Assembly: GCA_007922225.1 (NCBI GenBank)
Contig: ML679962.1
Span: 30,301,563-30,365,562, forward strand
DNA from: Emydura subglobosa
Taxonomy: Eukaryota > Chordata > Testudines > Chelidae
Length of the DNA: 64,000 bases
Direction of reading: 5' to 3'
Shown here: one piece after another, positions 11,215 through 22,339 of the stretch
How the letters are laid out: each line of letters opens with the position of its first letter
Numbering within the stretch: the first letter of the stretch is position 1
Translations under genes and position numbers: made by a program
Notes under the pieces: model-generated
Database searches by the model: none
Told to the model about the DNA's origin: nothing
Seen by the model: only the letters and a program-made list of their open reading frames with translations

Positions 11215-12143
11215 GATATGTGTGCCATCTATCACCTCGCCACAGTTTGGGAACCCCGTTGTGGCAAACCCATCCACTATGTCCCCTTCTTAGCAGAAGT
11301 TTATTAATTACCCTGCATACTTGTATCACAGCAGCTCCTACAGTGGATTTACCAACTCTGAACTGATTCCCGACTGACCGGTAGCAGTTTGGGGTTGCTA
11401 GCGTCCACAGAGCAATCTCGCTTCTCCACTGTCACAGCAGATCTTAAGTGAGTATTCATGCATTTCAGAGTTAGGCACAGCTCTGCACAAAATTCAGTGA
11501 AAATGGCCTTTCGCATACAAAAGTTCTCCAGCCACTGCTCATCATCCCACATTTTCATAACAATGTGATCGCACCAGACAGTGCTTGTTTCCCAGGACCA
11601 GAAAAGGCACTCCGCCGACTGAAGATGGTGCGTGACAGCATGCAGCAAATGGGAATTGTTTTGTTCTATGGCTTGTAGCAGAGCGGCTTCAGTAACATCA
11701 CAATTTTCCACGCTGCAGCTCCTGTCTCAGCCTTGAAAATACTGCAGGATAAGTCGTGAGGTATTTGTGATGCTCGCAATGATAGTGCACAGCTGATCAG
11801 GCTCCTTGCCTCTCCGGCAACAGTGTGCACGCGGCAGAGACGGGTTTGGAAAAATGGCATGAAAAAATGTTCACCTGTTTGTTTTGGACAAGAGGGGAGA
11901 GGAAAGGGAGCACATTGAATCATGGGAGGATGACAACCTTCCCAAAAGGCATTGCAGGTAGTTGCACTGTGGGATAGCTTCCTACGGTGCACTGCTTTGG
12001 TTATCGATGCAAGCACGGCAGGTGGGGACGCAAACCCGCGACGCAGTGCACGTGGTGTGATCACACTCCTCCGACTTTGTAAGTTCAGCGGGTGAAAGTT
12101 GACTGAAATTAAATCGACTTCACTCCACAGTGTAGACATAACC
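11215..12143 (-). pseudogene. PIF/Harbinger transposon remnant with broken transposase
   Basis: The minus strand begins with a terminus ggttatgtctacactg (12,143 downward), then a roughly 430-bp leader, then a transposase start near 11,711. A 120-codon frame (11,349-11,711) contains 'MWDDEQWLENFCMRKAIF', the N-terminal region of Harbinger transposases. A frameshift follows, after which another frame gives 'YRSVGNQF.VGKSTVG' and then 'GFPNCG..IDGTHI', the block holding the first catalytic Asp of the DDE domain. The sequence leaves the family right after this point at about 11,222, so the second half of the enzyme and the other terminus are missing. The product would be a nuclear DNA-cutting transposase; this copy cannot be functional. 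The 157-codon frame 11,666-12,139 covers the leader and has no recognised domain. Confidence 0.85.
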
Positions 12144-12360
12144 TGAGATAGCTGCCTGGGTTAATCCAAGGAGAGGAGGAGCGGTACCCATGAGCTGCCA
12201 GCTCCAACGACCTTACAATGAATTAAAAATAACTATATTATTTTTTTTACAATGAAAGATGTAATTGAAATCCAACACAGGAGTTCCAATGATCTGCACC
12301 AACTTCTGCTTTCTGGGCCACACAGAAAGCCCCTTTCTCCCTCTGCTGAGCAGTTCCTCA

Positions 12361-12425
12361 CACAAGTAGTCCCACTGACTTCAATGAAACCATCCATGCA
12401 AGCAACTGCTCACCAGTAGGAGAAA
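12361..12425. mobile_element. MITE half-arm
   Basis: The segment 'agtagtcccactgacttcaa' and 'gcaagcaactgctcac' matches one arm of the gattcagc MITE group. The second arm is not clear. Confidence 0.4.
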
Positions 12426-12479
12426 TAAAGGGTTCACAGCCCAGGCCCTCGTTAGTTAATTATGACACTTCCAGAAACA

Positions 12480-13190
12480 CAGAGGAAGTTATTTTAAAAG
12501 AAAATATAACGGATACCAGTTTCCCACTGCAATGCGTCCCCTCTACTCTGGCAGCCATGTCCTTGCATGAGAGCTTCCCATAGCATGGGCCACTCCTCCA
12601 GAGAGAGATCCTGGACACCACCTCTTACAGCCCCTCTCCTGTCACTGAGCTAGGCATTCCGCAGTGGCTAAATAATGGCCATTAGAACATTGCACTCACC
12701 TTTCTCAAACTTTCCTTGTTTAAAAACAACAAAACCCATACTTTCTCTCTGCTCCATTTCCCAGTCTTGTCCACTTACCTGCTCTCTCTTCCCCACTTAT
12801 CTGCTCCTGCTGCCTCTTCCCTAGGGAACATATTTTGTCCAGCCGCCCCATCACGCACACACTTGGAGGCCAGGGGATCCACCCCCCTTTCTCTTGCTTC
12901 TCCCACTCAGCTCATAGCAGCAATTGCTAGGCTCCCTGTGGGCTGCTTTATGAAGCTAAGTTCTTCCTGTTACTGACAACAGAGGCTGCTAGTGGAGATG
13001 GCTTGCTTTTCATTATGGTGGCAACAGCTGCTTTTCTATCAGCAGCTCTTCTCCAAGCTCATGTGACTCACCAACGCACCGTAAAAATACATCGCATTTA
13101 TAACGGAGGCCATGTTTATGAGGTTACTAGGTAGTGGGCCCAATTCAGTTACAGTCAATGGGAGATTTGCCATTCGATTGATTGGTACCA
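12480..13190. other. Unique stretch, no gene seen
   Basis: The stretch is pyrimidine rich around 12,700-12,910. An open frame at 12,716-12,976 (86 codons) has no family resemblance. A MITE arm ('cagtcaatgggagatttgcc') lies at 13,152-13,171. Confidence 0.5.
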
Positions 13191-13192
13191 GA

Positions 13193-13194
<2 letters not shown>

Positions 13195-13227
<33 letters not shown>
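13195..13227. repeat. (GT)n microsatellite
   Basis: Sixteen uninterrupted TG units. Confidence 0.95.
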
Positions 13228-13230
<3 letters not shown>

Positions 13231-14340
13231 AAAACACAGAGAGAAATAATTATTTGTTTGCCAGTACAGTGAGCTGTAGGGGAGAAGTACAAAGTTTTAT
13301 TCATCTGGAGGCTCAGCAGATGTTAATGCATGAATGGCCTGATTGATTTCAGTGTTATCTGGGTGCTAATGAAGATTTAATATGGCATCTTAGAAGGAGT
13401 ATGAGATAATCTTGAGTTTGGAACAAAAATGATTCAACATGATCTCATTCCTTGTTATAATTTCTTTTAAACACTGGCTGTCTTTTGTGCATTTGGTTGT
13501 TTCTGCAACAGTTTTTGAATGAAGCAAATGGTCGTCTCAGTATTTGAATGTCTGTTGTTGAACATACAGTACAGTAGTATTTTCAAGTTAGATATTCCAG
13601 ATTTGAATTTGTGTGTCATCCCTCCTCCTCTTTTTCGAAATATATATATTGAGAAATCTGTGAATGAGGAAAATATGGACTAGGTAGCCAATCAAGACAA
13701 AGAATATTGTAGAGATTAATATTTTAATATTAAATGATTAAATGTTTTAAATCTTAATGCTTAAAAATGTTGCTAAATTTTTCTTGTGAAAAATGAAATG
13801 TAATAAATCAAGATCGGAGTGAATTTTTCTGATTAAGAAATAATACAAACAAATTCAATTTTCATATCAGTTTTATGCTTATAATGTGATGGCCTCCTTG
13901 GAAGACATGTTAGAGAATTAATACTTCCTAGGATGTTTAATTTCAGTCTGTGGTTTTTCAGAAACTGGTTTACTAAAAAGGTGAAAAAGAGACAGTTACA
14001 ATACAGAAAGGAGGAAACTAAGATACTGGGAACGAAAGCCCACCATCTACATAGGTTGCAGCAGCTTGCATCAAGTTTCCTGCAAATGCAGAAATGAATC
14101 ACTATTCAGCATCAGTTGCAGTGCCAGCTGACTATCTAACTGTGTTAATGAGAAAGCTCCCTGCTCCTCTTATTTCAGGAATTCCTAAGGTTTAAAGAAA
14201 GTGGAAGCCCAGCAGACATCACTTTTTACTTTTACATTTTAAGCTGCAATACTTACAAGATTGCCAGGAGTTTATCATTGCCAATTGACTAACACACCAA
14301 GCTTAATGTCTCCTCTTGTTTCTAAATACTAGAAGTTTGC
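13228..14340. other. Unique AT-rich stretch
   Basis: No recognisable repeat or coding signal across more than 1 kb, in contrast to the dense transposons on both sides. A conserved non-coding element is possible here, but the sequence alone cannot show it. Confidence 0.45.
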
Positions 14341-14343
14341 TTA

Positions 14344-14405
14344 GGGCGTGATCTAAGGCCCACTGAAATCAATGGAAAGACTACAGTTGACTTTAGACCT
14401 GGCCC
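14344..14405. mobile_element. Short palindromic MITE, abutting the next one
   Basis: Ends gggcgtgatctaaggccca and 'gactttagacctggccc' flank 'ctgaaatcaatggaaagac'. It is preceded by TTA (14,341-14,343) and followed by TAA (14,406-14,408), which is also the left target site of the next MITE. Confidence 0.6.
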
Positions 14406-14408
14406 TAA

Positions 14409-14640
14409 GGCTCTTGATCCATCAAGCACTTATGCACACACTTTACTCACATGAGTTGTTCCATTAAAGTCAGTGGGTTTGTCTTGACCAGGAAAAGTGG
14501 CTGAGTTTAAACTGGCTTTAGCTAATACATGCTAGCTAAGCCTGACATAAACTCCACCTATTTTTTATTCAGGACAAACCCAATAGGACTAATAATACAT
14601 GCCAAATGACTTGAGTGTGAGAATTTGCGGGATCAGGACC
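14409..14640. mobile_element. gattcagc-group MITE with TAA duplication and a nested insert
   Basis: The left terminus is ggctcttgatccatcaagc and the right terminus is gcgggatcaggacc; both sides carry TAA (14,406-14,408 and 14,641-14,643). The host element is interrupted at 14,478-14,579 by another short element. Without the insert it measures about 130 bp, near the size of its relatives. Confidence 0.65.
14478..14579. mobile_element. Short inverted-repeat element nested in a MITE
   Basis: The insert starts tttgtcttgaccagg and ends 'tcaggacaaa', so about 10 terminal bases pair with one mismatch. The flanking octamers tcagtggg and ccaatagg match at 5 of 8 positions, weak support for an 8-bp duplication. 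Class uncertain, hAT possible. Confidence 0.5.
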
Positions 14641-14644
14641 TAAG

Positions 14645-16692
14645 GTATTGATTATTATAGTGCAGACCTAATCATGAACGCAAGGATTTAGTATTCTGGC
14701 TGTTTCAAACTGCATTGGGTTGAAATACAACAAATTATATTCCATCCCACACACCCCCCAAAAAAGATTTTTAAGAAGTTTATGTTGTCTTTAATTATGG
14801 AGAGATGAACAAGCATCATTTGGAACCAGTTCTGAATGGTTCTGCCAAGCTCTGATTAAAACTTAATTTACCTTCTAAGTGAACGTTTTCCTGGCAGTTT
14901 CATACAAATTAAACATTTGGTCCATTTCAAGTAAATATGTGAAAAATCTGAAATGTTTAATTTAAAAAAAAATAGCTACTCACTACACTCCCATTTGTCT
15001 GGCTCTTCTGTGCACCTGTTGGGACTGAACTTCACAACGGTCTCACTAATTTCAGTGCAAGTTTATGAAATTGATACAATTAGGCAAGGCACTAGGTAAT
15101 GCCAGGGCATGGGGACCACAGTGCTGTAATGGCTTATATTGAGATGATGGCAAAATAATGTCTCTGCAGTCACTGGAGACTACATTACAATGTCAAGATG
15201 ATGGCAAAAGGATTTTGATGCAAGTCTACTGAAACTATGCTAAAATATCAAGTGGATTGCAATATGATACCAGGGAAAGACCCCGGAGCCAATGCATGGT
15301 AAATTTATGGCGAAGTATTTCAATACAGTGCTATGGAAACGTGTTACATTGCCAGTGTGCTGGCATTTTGCTGTCAGGCCATCAGTTACGATACAAAATG
15401 GGTGTCCATTCTTCAGCTAATGGAAGCTCTCGCCTTTTATGTGCAAAGTCCGGATTTTGTAGTCCAGGCCATTGGGCACTCAAATGGGTTGCACTGAACT
15501 TGTTTCCCACATGTCCAGTGCAGTGCTGCATTTTGAGATTCCAGTCACAAACCCAGGCATCCCGTTCCATTGCGGGGATACAGCCCCATCTCCCTGTGCA
15601 TGGGTTTAAGCATTTATCTCATGAAGAGCCAGACTGTGCCCTGTTGCTCAAAGGGTGCATGATGTGGAGAGGGTCCAGATACTACAGCAGCCCCTGCTCT
15701 CTCTGGAGTGCAAGGACTAGTCCCTCCTTGCACCCTTTAGAATGTTGTAAGATGCCCCAAAGGGAGCAGAGAGGAAATGGGTACATAGTTCACTGGGTGG
15801 GGTCTGAGGGAGAGCTAACAGGTTACAGAGGCACATACTGCACCCTCTGAAGGAGCACAGCAGCAGATAAGCGCCCCGGCACACACAGGCACCCCTTGGG
15901 GGCAACGTGGGAAAGGTTGTTCCTTAAAGTCACGGCTGAGCGCAGGAGAGTATAAATCTCCAGGGGGTGCTCCCAGGTCTACCTCTGGAGATCCGGATTA
16001 AAACTGTATCAGATCACAAATGGCAATGAGTTTGGTGGTCTCACCCCAGTTCTAGTGCACTGGGGAAGAGAAGGCACCTTGCAAGACCATCTGCCAGCAC
16101 TGCACCCAGGTGCAGCAAGTGATCTTAGTCCTTGCCTTTTAAGGACAGCATGTTCAGTGGAAATCGTTATACACACGGTGACTGCCAGCCCAGGCCTTAA
16201 GAAGTCTGTTAGAGTAATTAGTGCAGAAGCAGAAACATCCCTGTTATCAGAACTAAGAAGCAGCAGCAAGAGCTTTTTGAATAGAAGTAGCCTCTGCTGC
16301 TCTAATTATATGTTCTACGCACAGTGGTGAGGATGGTGATTTTTGGAATGCAGATTTTCAGACTTCTGAGGTTACACATGCTGCTGTGCCAGCTCCACCC
16401 ACTAAGTAAAAGGTCGTGTGCTGCTCTTGGCTCAGTCGGTTTGTGCAAGCTAGCTGCCGTCAGTACAAAGTTTCATTTAGCGGGTGAAAAAAGAAGGACT
16501 TTGGGAGGACACAACCATCGCATTTAGATGAGGAGCGTGCTGCTTTCTTCGCTGCTCTGGACACACTGCGACCGCGGTGAGGTGCGCTTCCTGTCATCTC
16601 CCACTGGCCAGGAAACCACACCACTTTCTCTCAGACAAAGAGCTTGCCACTGACCCAGGTAGTCCTCATCTCCAAATTACACCGCTGCCACG
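14645..16692. other. No gene recognised; longest open frame of the window
   Basis: The longest open frame in the window (15,257-15,850 plus, 197 codons) lies here, but its translation shows no domain, no signal peptide and an amino-acid mix rich in Cys, His and Ser as expected for random frames. A 14-bp direct repeat agatgatggcaaaa occurs at 15,142-15,155 and 15,196-15,209. A locally GC-richer part at 16,540-16,620 has no promoter-like features I can defend. Confidence 0.5.
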
Positions 16693-16816
16693 TAGGGTGA
16701 CCAGAAAGCAAGTGAGAAAAATTGGGACAGGGGGTGGAAGGTAATGGGCACCTGTGTAAGAAAAAGCTCTGAATATCAGGACTGTCCCTATAAAATTAGG
16801 ACATCTGGTCACCCTA
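16693..16816. mobile_element. hAT-like MITE with tagggtgacc ends, 124 bp
   Basis: The ends tagggtgaccaga and tctggtcacccta are perfect 13-bp inverted repeats. The flanking octamers ctgccacg (16,685-16,692) and ctgcaact (16,817-16,824) agree at 6 of 8 positions, fitting an 8-bp target duplication. Copies of this palindromic type ('gggacagtcc...') are familiar from turtle DNA. A TA dinucleotide duplication of mariner type is an alternative reading. Confidence 0.8.
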
Positions 16817-16939
16817 CTGCAACTAACTCACCTTGGGTTAACCATCACCTCATATAGAAGCTACCACTGCTGCGGCACACTTACTGATGCACAAAAGCCA
16901 ATGGAAACACATCACATCACAGTCATTGCTCTACAATCT

Positions 16940-17275
16940 CAGTTGGTTCCTGAATCATTTTTGGATCAGATTTAAAATCCTAATCCCAAACTACGTTCCC
17001 TTAATGGGCCAGGATTGGATTATCTGAGAGACTTCCTATCCATGCATATCATACCACGACAACTGCACTCCACAGAGATGCTCCAGTTAAACACGACTGA
17101 TCCTGTTCACACTCCCAGAGCATACTCCCAGGGGGTAGAGCATTCTGCGTTGCAGCCAGCTCTGCGGAAGACCAGAGGAGGCCAAACTGAACTGGAGCCT
17201 GACTTTATTCAGATTTATACGTAAAACCTCCTTCTTCCATGAGGTTTTGCACAAGCGAGGCATGCTCTCCTATGA
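16940..17275 (+). pseudogene. L2-like LINE 3' fragment
   Basis: Frame reading gives 'GLDYLRDFLSMHIIPRQL', followed by a stretch encoding 'VEHSALQPALR', which lines up with the L2 ORF2 C-terminal pattern '..LGPSYLSDLL...R..FSVAAPRLWN'. After about 17,220 the text 'ctccttcttccatgagg' continues that homology in another frame. It is a decayed copy. Confidence 0.55.
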
Positions 17276-19404
17276 AGTTACAGTGGAAGAGAAAAAAAGA
17301 TGGAAGGGAAAAAACAAACCCTGTCAGGAACACAGAGAGAGTGGAGTCCACTTTGTGCTCAGTTCTGCTAACTTTAATTGTTGTTTGATGCTTAGATGTC
17401 ACAGGTGACTTACAAACATCTAAGACAGAGGGCCAGATTCTCATTTCTGCTCAGGTGGTACAAAGGGGCAGGAGTTTGGCTGTAAGTGACCAGTAGAGAA
17501 TTCTCCTGGGGAGAAAGGGGGGCCTCATTGCTGGCATAAGCTAGTAGAGCTGGTTCTGTGCCAGCTGCTCCTCCCACCCTGATGTAGGGAATGGATTGGG
17601 GAAGGAAAGGGTATTTTGAGGTGGAGCAGATCAGGACTCTGGTTCATAAATTCTCTATCCCATTAGCATAATTTAGAGCAGTCTCAAGGCTGTTCCTAAC
17701 TTACCCTATGGCTAGGGCCAGTGTAGACTGACCCAAAGTAGACTGACCTGTAATTGGTTCCTGACATCTTTTCCATTCAATTGCTCTGTGCAGAGCTCAG
17801 ATACAGGACAGAATCTGACCAGAATATAGAATTTACTGTTCTGTCTGCAAATGAAGGTGAAATTCTTCCCACAGTTACACAGGTGTGAATACAAGAACCA
17901 AGTAACTTCACTGAATTCAACAGATTTACTACAGCTTTTACAACAACTGAACTGAAAGCAGAATCTGTCCATGTCCAGTGATCAAATTATGGGTATCACT
18001 TAATACAACTCACCCAGAAACCTATTAGGAGAAAGTAGTTATAGCAGTATGGACACCATTTCTTCGCATGAAACTAGCTGATGCAGCCCAGTTATTTTAT
18101 TTTTCTGCTTTCACTACTAGAAATCAATAGTTTTCCAACAGCTGCCATTTGCAGATTTTAGTCATGAATTTGAACTGTACTGGCCTTTCTAACAGTTATG
18201 CAACCTCTTGACAAAACCCCATCATAAACGTCCAATTTATTCTGCAGCAGGCTTTGTTAGTAATATTTACATCTATACATAAATATCTAGTGTTCTTTTC
18301 TTTCCTGAAATCTATTCTATTGCATCACAGCTTCAGACTGTATTCACTTTAGCCTCTGGCCAAGGAAAATAAGGACAAAACTACACTTCTTGACATCATT
18401 CTGTTTTAACAACAGACTTCAATATTTTCAGTGTGAGGCTCAGAAAAAATCTGTCAACAGAAAAGGGAGAAGATTTTAAGTTTTAATGCTATCATTATGC
18501 AGGAGTCTTGTTATAGATCATGTTATTGCTCTGGATGTTGATCTGTTTAAGTCCGAGTTTATTGCAGCTGTTCCTTAGATGTATGAAATGTATACACCCA
18601 TACCCATTGTTTATCATACACTATCTGCTCTTTCTATGGACTCCATCATTCATCCACAAATGTATCTGTGCACTGGCCTGGTGGCACAGAGGAAGCAGCC
18701 TGCTGTCCTGTTATGCTAAAGGATGACAGAAGACTTCTCTCCTCTTTGGCCTAACTCTTCTGGCATGTGGGCTGAAGGTGCCATGTTTCATCTCTGGTCT
18801 TATGGGTTAATTTAATGGGTTAGTTATGGGCTAGTTTAATGTCACACCTGCCCTGCCTGCCATCTGTTGCCTCTCTTCTGAAATCTTGGTAAGAGGTTAC
18901 AATGAAGGTGGATGATAAAGGCCCTGTCTGCTACAGACCATGAATCCCACTAACTACAACAATTCCCCAACACAGTTGAGAGACATTGTTCCTCTGTCCA
19001 GTGAGGAACAGCCGCTGAAGTTATGTTATTGACAGCACTCTCCTGCTGTGTATGTAGTATACTGCATGGTCTCTAATAAACATGGCTGTAACACAGTGCC
19101 TGACCCTACAACCTTTGTGCATAAGAACTGACCTTACTCACATGAGTCAGTGGTGCTGGGACCCTTGTGTGTAACCGTATTAGATACCAACACAAGCCAT
19201 GTAACAACCAGGCTCTGAGAAGAGTTTCCAAGGTGGTTACAAGCCCTAGTGTGGGCCACAGATGAAAGGAGGAAAAGGGTAGAAAATGGAAACAAAAAAA
19301 TCATGCCGCTGATGGAAACCAAAGGAAAACTGGAGAGCCCTGGCATCACAAGTAAGCGTGTCTGAGGGAATAAAGATTATATACAGTTGCTCTGGCTCTA
19401 CAGG
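17276..19404. other. No gene recognised
   Basis: Between 17,430 and 17,570 there is weak similarity to MITE text at 21,870-22,020 ('gccagat.ctca', 'ggcataag', 'gagctgg'). The rest to 19,404 seems unique and AT rich. Confidence 0.4.
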
Positions 19405-19730
19405 ACCAGGGGAACCGCCATTCTAGATCAGAACAGCTGTCCATCTAGTCTGGCATACTGGCTCTGATCCGGGAACACATGCTTCAGGGAAGTGATCCTG
19501 TAACGGTCAATCATGGAAAAGCCTGCCTTTAGGGGAAATGTTTTCCTCACCCCCCATCAGTCTGTGGTTGCTATGCTCTGAAGCAAGAGGGTTTAAATCT
19601 TTTACAGTTTTTACCCTATCTAATATCATGGTGGATAATCTCATTATCTGTCTCGCAGTATCTCCTAATCTTATTTTGAATGCTATCCAATCCTCAATAG
19701 TAATGTGTGGCAAGGAGTTCCACAGGTTAA
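19405..19730 (-). pseudogene. CR1 LINE 3' region, first part (antisense)
   Basis: The plus strand reads 'agaacagctgtccatctagt', 'ctggcatactggctctgat', 'gcaaggagttccacaggtt'. Its complement is the CR1 ORF2 C-terminus and 3' end ('aacctgtggaactccttgcc', then 'actagatgg'). It continues after an insertion at 20,091. The copy has lost coding capacity. Confidence 0.8.
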
Positions 19731-20090
19731 TAGGTTAACTCCATAGGAGTTACAAAGGTAAATGGGCTAAAGAGTAACTCCCGCTTACACAAGCACGCAG
19801 AGAAGCATCCCCCTGCTGTGTGACCTGTGCAAGGGGACCCAGAGCTGCACTTGGGAGGACAGAGGCTACCACGGAGCTATTCCTGACACTGGGAACATCT
19901 TGCCACAAAGGGGGCAATGTGGGGCAGGGAGTAGGTGCCGTGATGGCTCGCTGCCCCTTTATTTGCTGGGGGAAGTATTCTGTGCCCCATACGGGTTGTC
20001 ACAGGTTGTGGTCTCTGATGTACAGTGCAATGCACCCCAGGATTGGTCATCTCTCTTCCATGGTACAGGCTCTGGGCTATTAGAATAATA
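19731..20090. mobile_element. About 360 bp of unrelated sequence inserted in CR1
   Basis: CR1 homology stops after 'cacaggttaat' and resumes at 'tattatggaaggaaaaattc'. The sequence between is GC richer, starts near gttaactccataggagtta and has no clear inverted ends. The junctions both contain 'taata'-like bases but I cannot fix a target duplication. Family unknown. Confidence 0.5.
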
Positions 20091-20325
20091 TAGCCCTTTG
20101 TATTATGGAAGGAAAAATTCCTTTGATTAGCTTGAAATTTGTTGCTTTTCAGCGTCATTGGATGGCTCTTTGTTTTTGTATTATGAGGAAGGGGAGATGT
20201 GCCTTCTCTATGCCAGCTATTACTGTATATATCTCTGTCCATCTTGTCTGATTTGCCCATTCTCTAAACCATCCAAATCTCATGAATCTCTCCTCACATC
20301 TTTCCATGTGTTTTTAATGCACTAG
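20091..20325 (-). pseudogene. CR1 LINE 3' region, second part (antisense)
   Basis: The plus strand has 'ttgtattatgaggaagggga', 'gtatatatctctgtccatct' and 'catgaatctctcctcac', the complement of the CR1 stretch that encodes the ORF2 C-terminal block upstream of the part at 19,405-19,730. This places both pieces in one original CR1 copy. Confidence 0.75.
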
Positions 20326-21407
20326 AGTGCATTACAAGTGAAATGCACACTATAGCTTATTATAGTCCCTGTTAGTGGTTCAACTATAGTTACATCAGAG
20401 TAGCATCTCCTTTGGGTGCTCTACACCTAGTTATTTCAACAGTCAATTGTCAAAGGGCCTAAGAAATTGATTCTCTGTGTCCCAATGTGGCATTTGACCA
20501 GATTATATATGGGCAGTTGAATTCACCCATTGCTACTGTTTTGTTTTGTTTTTTAATTTGGTGCCTCTTTGATCTCCCACAGTATTGTGCTCTCAATAAT
20601 ATTTTCCTTATTCACAGGCCAAGTGTATAACCTTGTTAGTACAATAGTATTCTTCTGACTTGTGACTTGCATCTCTGTAGATTCTACTGCACAATTCTGT
20701 CCACAGAGATACGTTATCTTATTAGGGGACACAGAATCTTATCACTATAGTGCCACTCCTCATCTCAATGACAGCTTATGCACTGGTGACCAATGTTGGT
20801 CATTCCACCATGTTTCAGAACTGTGTGCAAAAAGTGGTAAGACTGCCTATAAAAAAGATATAATTCACGTGCTAGCATTTGTAAAGCCAAGATATTTGGT
20901 TACAAGCCTGGGTGTGACTACTAAAGAAGATGATATAATTTTAGTATGGTGGTGACTATGTTAAGCCTCTGAGCTCATCGTGAAATCCTAGCTCACGGAA
21001 GTCAATAGCAAAACTCTCATTGACTTCAAAGGGGGTAGGATTTCTCCATAAGTTTCCAGATGCCTTAGTAAACTCACGCTGAGCTGATGCTGTTCATGAA
21101 AGATGTTGTGCCTTCTCTCCTGACAGACCTGCCTTCCGAATACTCATTGAACATTACATGGCATCAGAAGGTGTATGGAGCAAATGGAGCAATTACATCC
21201 TCAAGTCCATTGGATTGATGAGGGAACTATGAAGAAAAGTGGTTCCAGGTTAGCAACTTGTTGAAATACCCACTAGTACCATGGGGGCGGCAAAGAAATT
21301 GCCTGAAAGGCAAGCTATGACCTTCTTCCACGTGGTGGATTCAGCAGCATTGAGAGCAGATGAGAAAAAGGATTTGGCACAGCAATAGGTGCTAAGTAAA
21401 AGCGCTA
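20326..21407. other. No gene recognised; one MITE-like core
   Basis: A degenerate palindromic MITE lies at 20,975-21,050 ('gaaatcctagctcacgg' against 'ggtaggatttc'). The open frame 20,662-20,955 (97 codons) is discussed among the rejected items. Confidence 0.45.
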
Positions 21408-21642
21408 GGCTTTGTCTACACAGGAATAAAGAACCCGCAGCTGGCCTGGGTCAGCTGGCTTGGGCTCGTGGAACTGAAAAAGCACTGTGTAGATGCTTGG
21501 GCTGGAGCCTGAGCTCTAGGAGCCTGCAAGGGCGGGGGGTCCCCGAACGTTGACAGTGATTTTTAGCCCCGCAAGCCTGAGTCAGCTGACCCAAGCCAGC
21601 CATGGCCATGCCACAGGTTTTTTACCCTGTGTAGATGTACCC
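21408..21642. mobile_element. Non-autonomous DNA transposon, gtctacac ends, 235 bp
   Basis: The left end ggctttgtctacacagg and the right end 'cctgtgtagatgtaccc' are inverted repeats with three or four mismatches. The interior repeats 'cagctggcctgggtcagctg' in inverse as 'cagctgacccaagccagc', so the whole element folds on itself. The neighbours are cta and tga, not a clear duplication. PIF/Harbinger class is inferred from the similar end of the element at 12,143. Confidence 0.75.
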
Positions 21643-22244
21643 TGAGAGATTAGATGGAGCAGCTAGTTGTCTTTGCACAGAAAACCTAAAGCAGATAAAA
21701 AGCAGGACCAGACTGAACAAGAGATACTGGTAAATTCCACCAATACCTATACACATGGGAGAGAAAGGACACCTGGAGAAACTGATCACAACCACATGCA
21801 AGTTCATGAAAATAATCTTTATCCTGAACAGCAGATGAAAGCTAAAATGTGGTGCTAAGGTTGCACAGATACAAGGCCAGATCCTCAATCCTGATCCTCC
21901 CTCTTTGTGCCAATGCACTGAGATAAGGGGGAGAACAGTTGGCATAAGCAAGTAGCCAAAGATTTCATCAAACCCTGCCTTGGGGAGAACTGGTGTATCC
22001 AGCTCTGTGCCCCCACTTCAAACTTTCCTGGTGTAGAGGGCATGTCAAAGCATACTGTGCTTCAGCAATTCCTGACAGCATATTGGCCCTTCTTCAAAGT
22101 CAGCAGATTTTCGAAATGACACAAGCAGCGATACCCTATTTTGCATAGACTAAAATTAACAGTTATACAAAGATAGCCCAAAGAAAGAGCAGTCAGAATC
22201 CAAACATTGTTTTCAGAAGCACTGAAGAAAGAAATACTCACTTA

Positions 22245-22334
22245 GGTCCTGATTCAGCAAGCACATAAGTACGGGCATAACTTTAAGTACATAAGTAGTC
22301 TCTTTGTCTTCAAGTACCCTGCTGAATTGGGGCC
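22245..22334. mobile_element. Harbinger-type gattcagc MITE
   Basis: Ends ggtcctgattcagca and gctgaattggggcc pair as inverted repeats. The left flank is TTA (22,242-22,244) and the right flank TCA (22,335-22,337), one change from a TTA duplication. Second-best member of the group. Confidence 0.7.
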
Positions 22335-22339
22335 TCACG

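Noticed and set aside
11666..12139. 157-codon minus-strand frame as a second Harbinger protein
   Set aside because: Harbinger elements can encode a Myb-like second protein, but this frame shows no such helices and covers the terminal leader region.
15257..15850. 197-codon open frame, the longest in the window
   Set aside because: No domain, no homology I recognise, skewed composition (many Cys, His, Ser), no splice or promoter context. A random frame of this size is plausible in 64 kb over six frames.
20662..20955. 97-codon frame with an internal gtaaga that could be a splice donor
   Set aside because: The frame reads on through the donor, has no homology and no matching acceptor or partner exon that I can identify.
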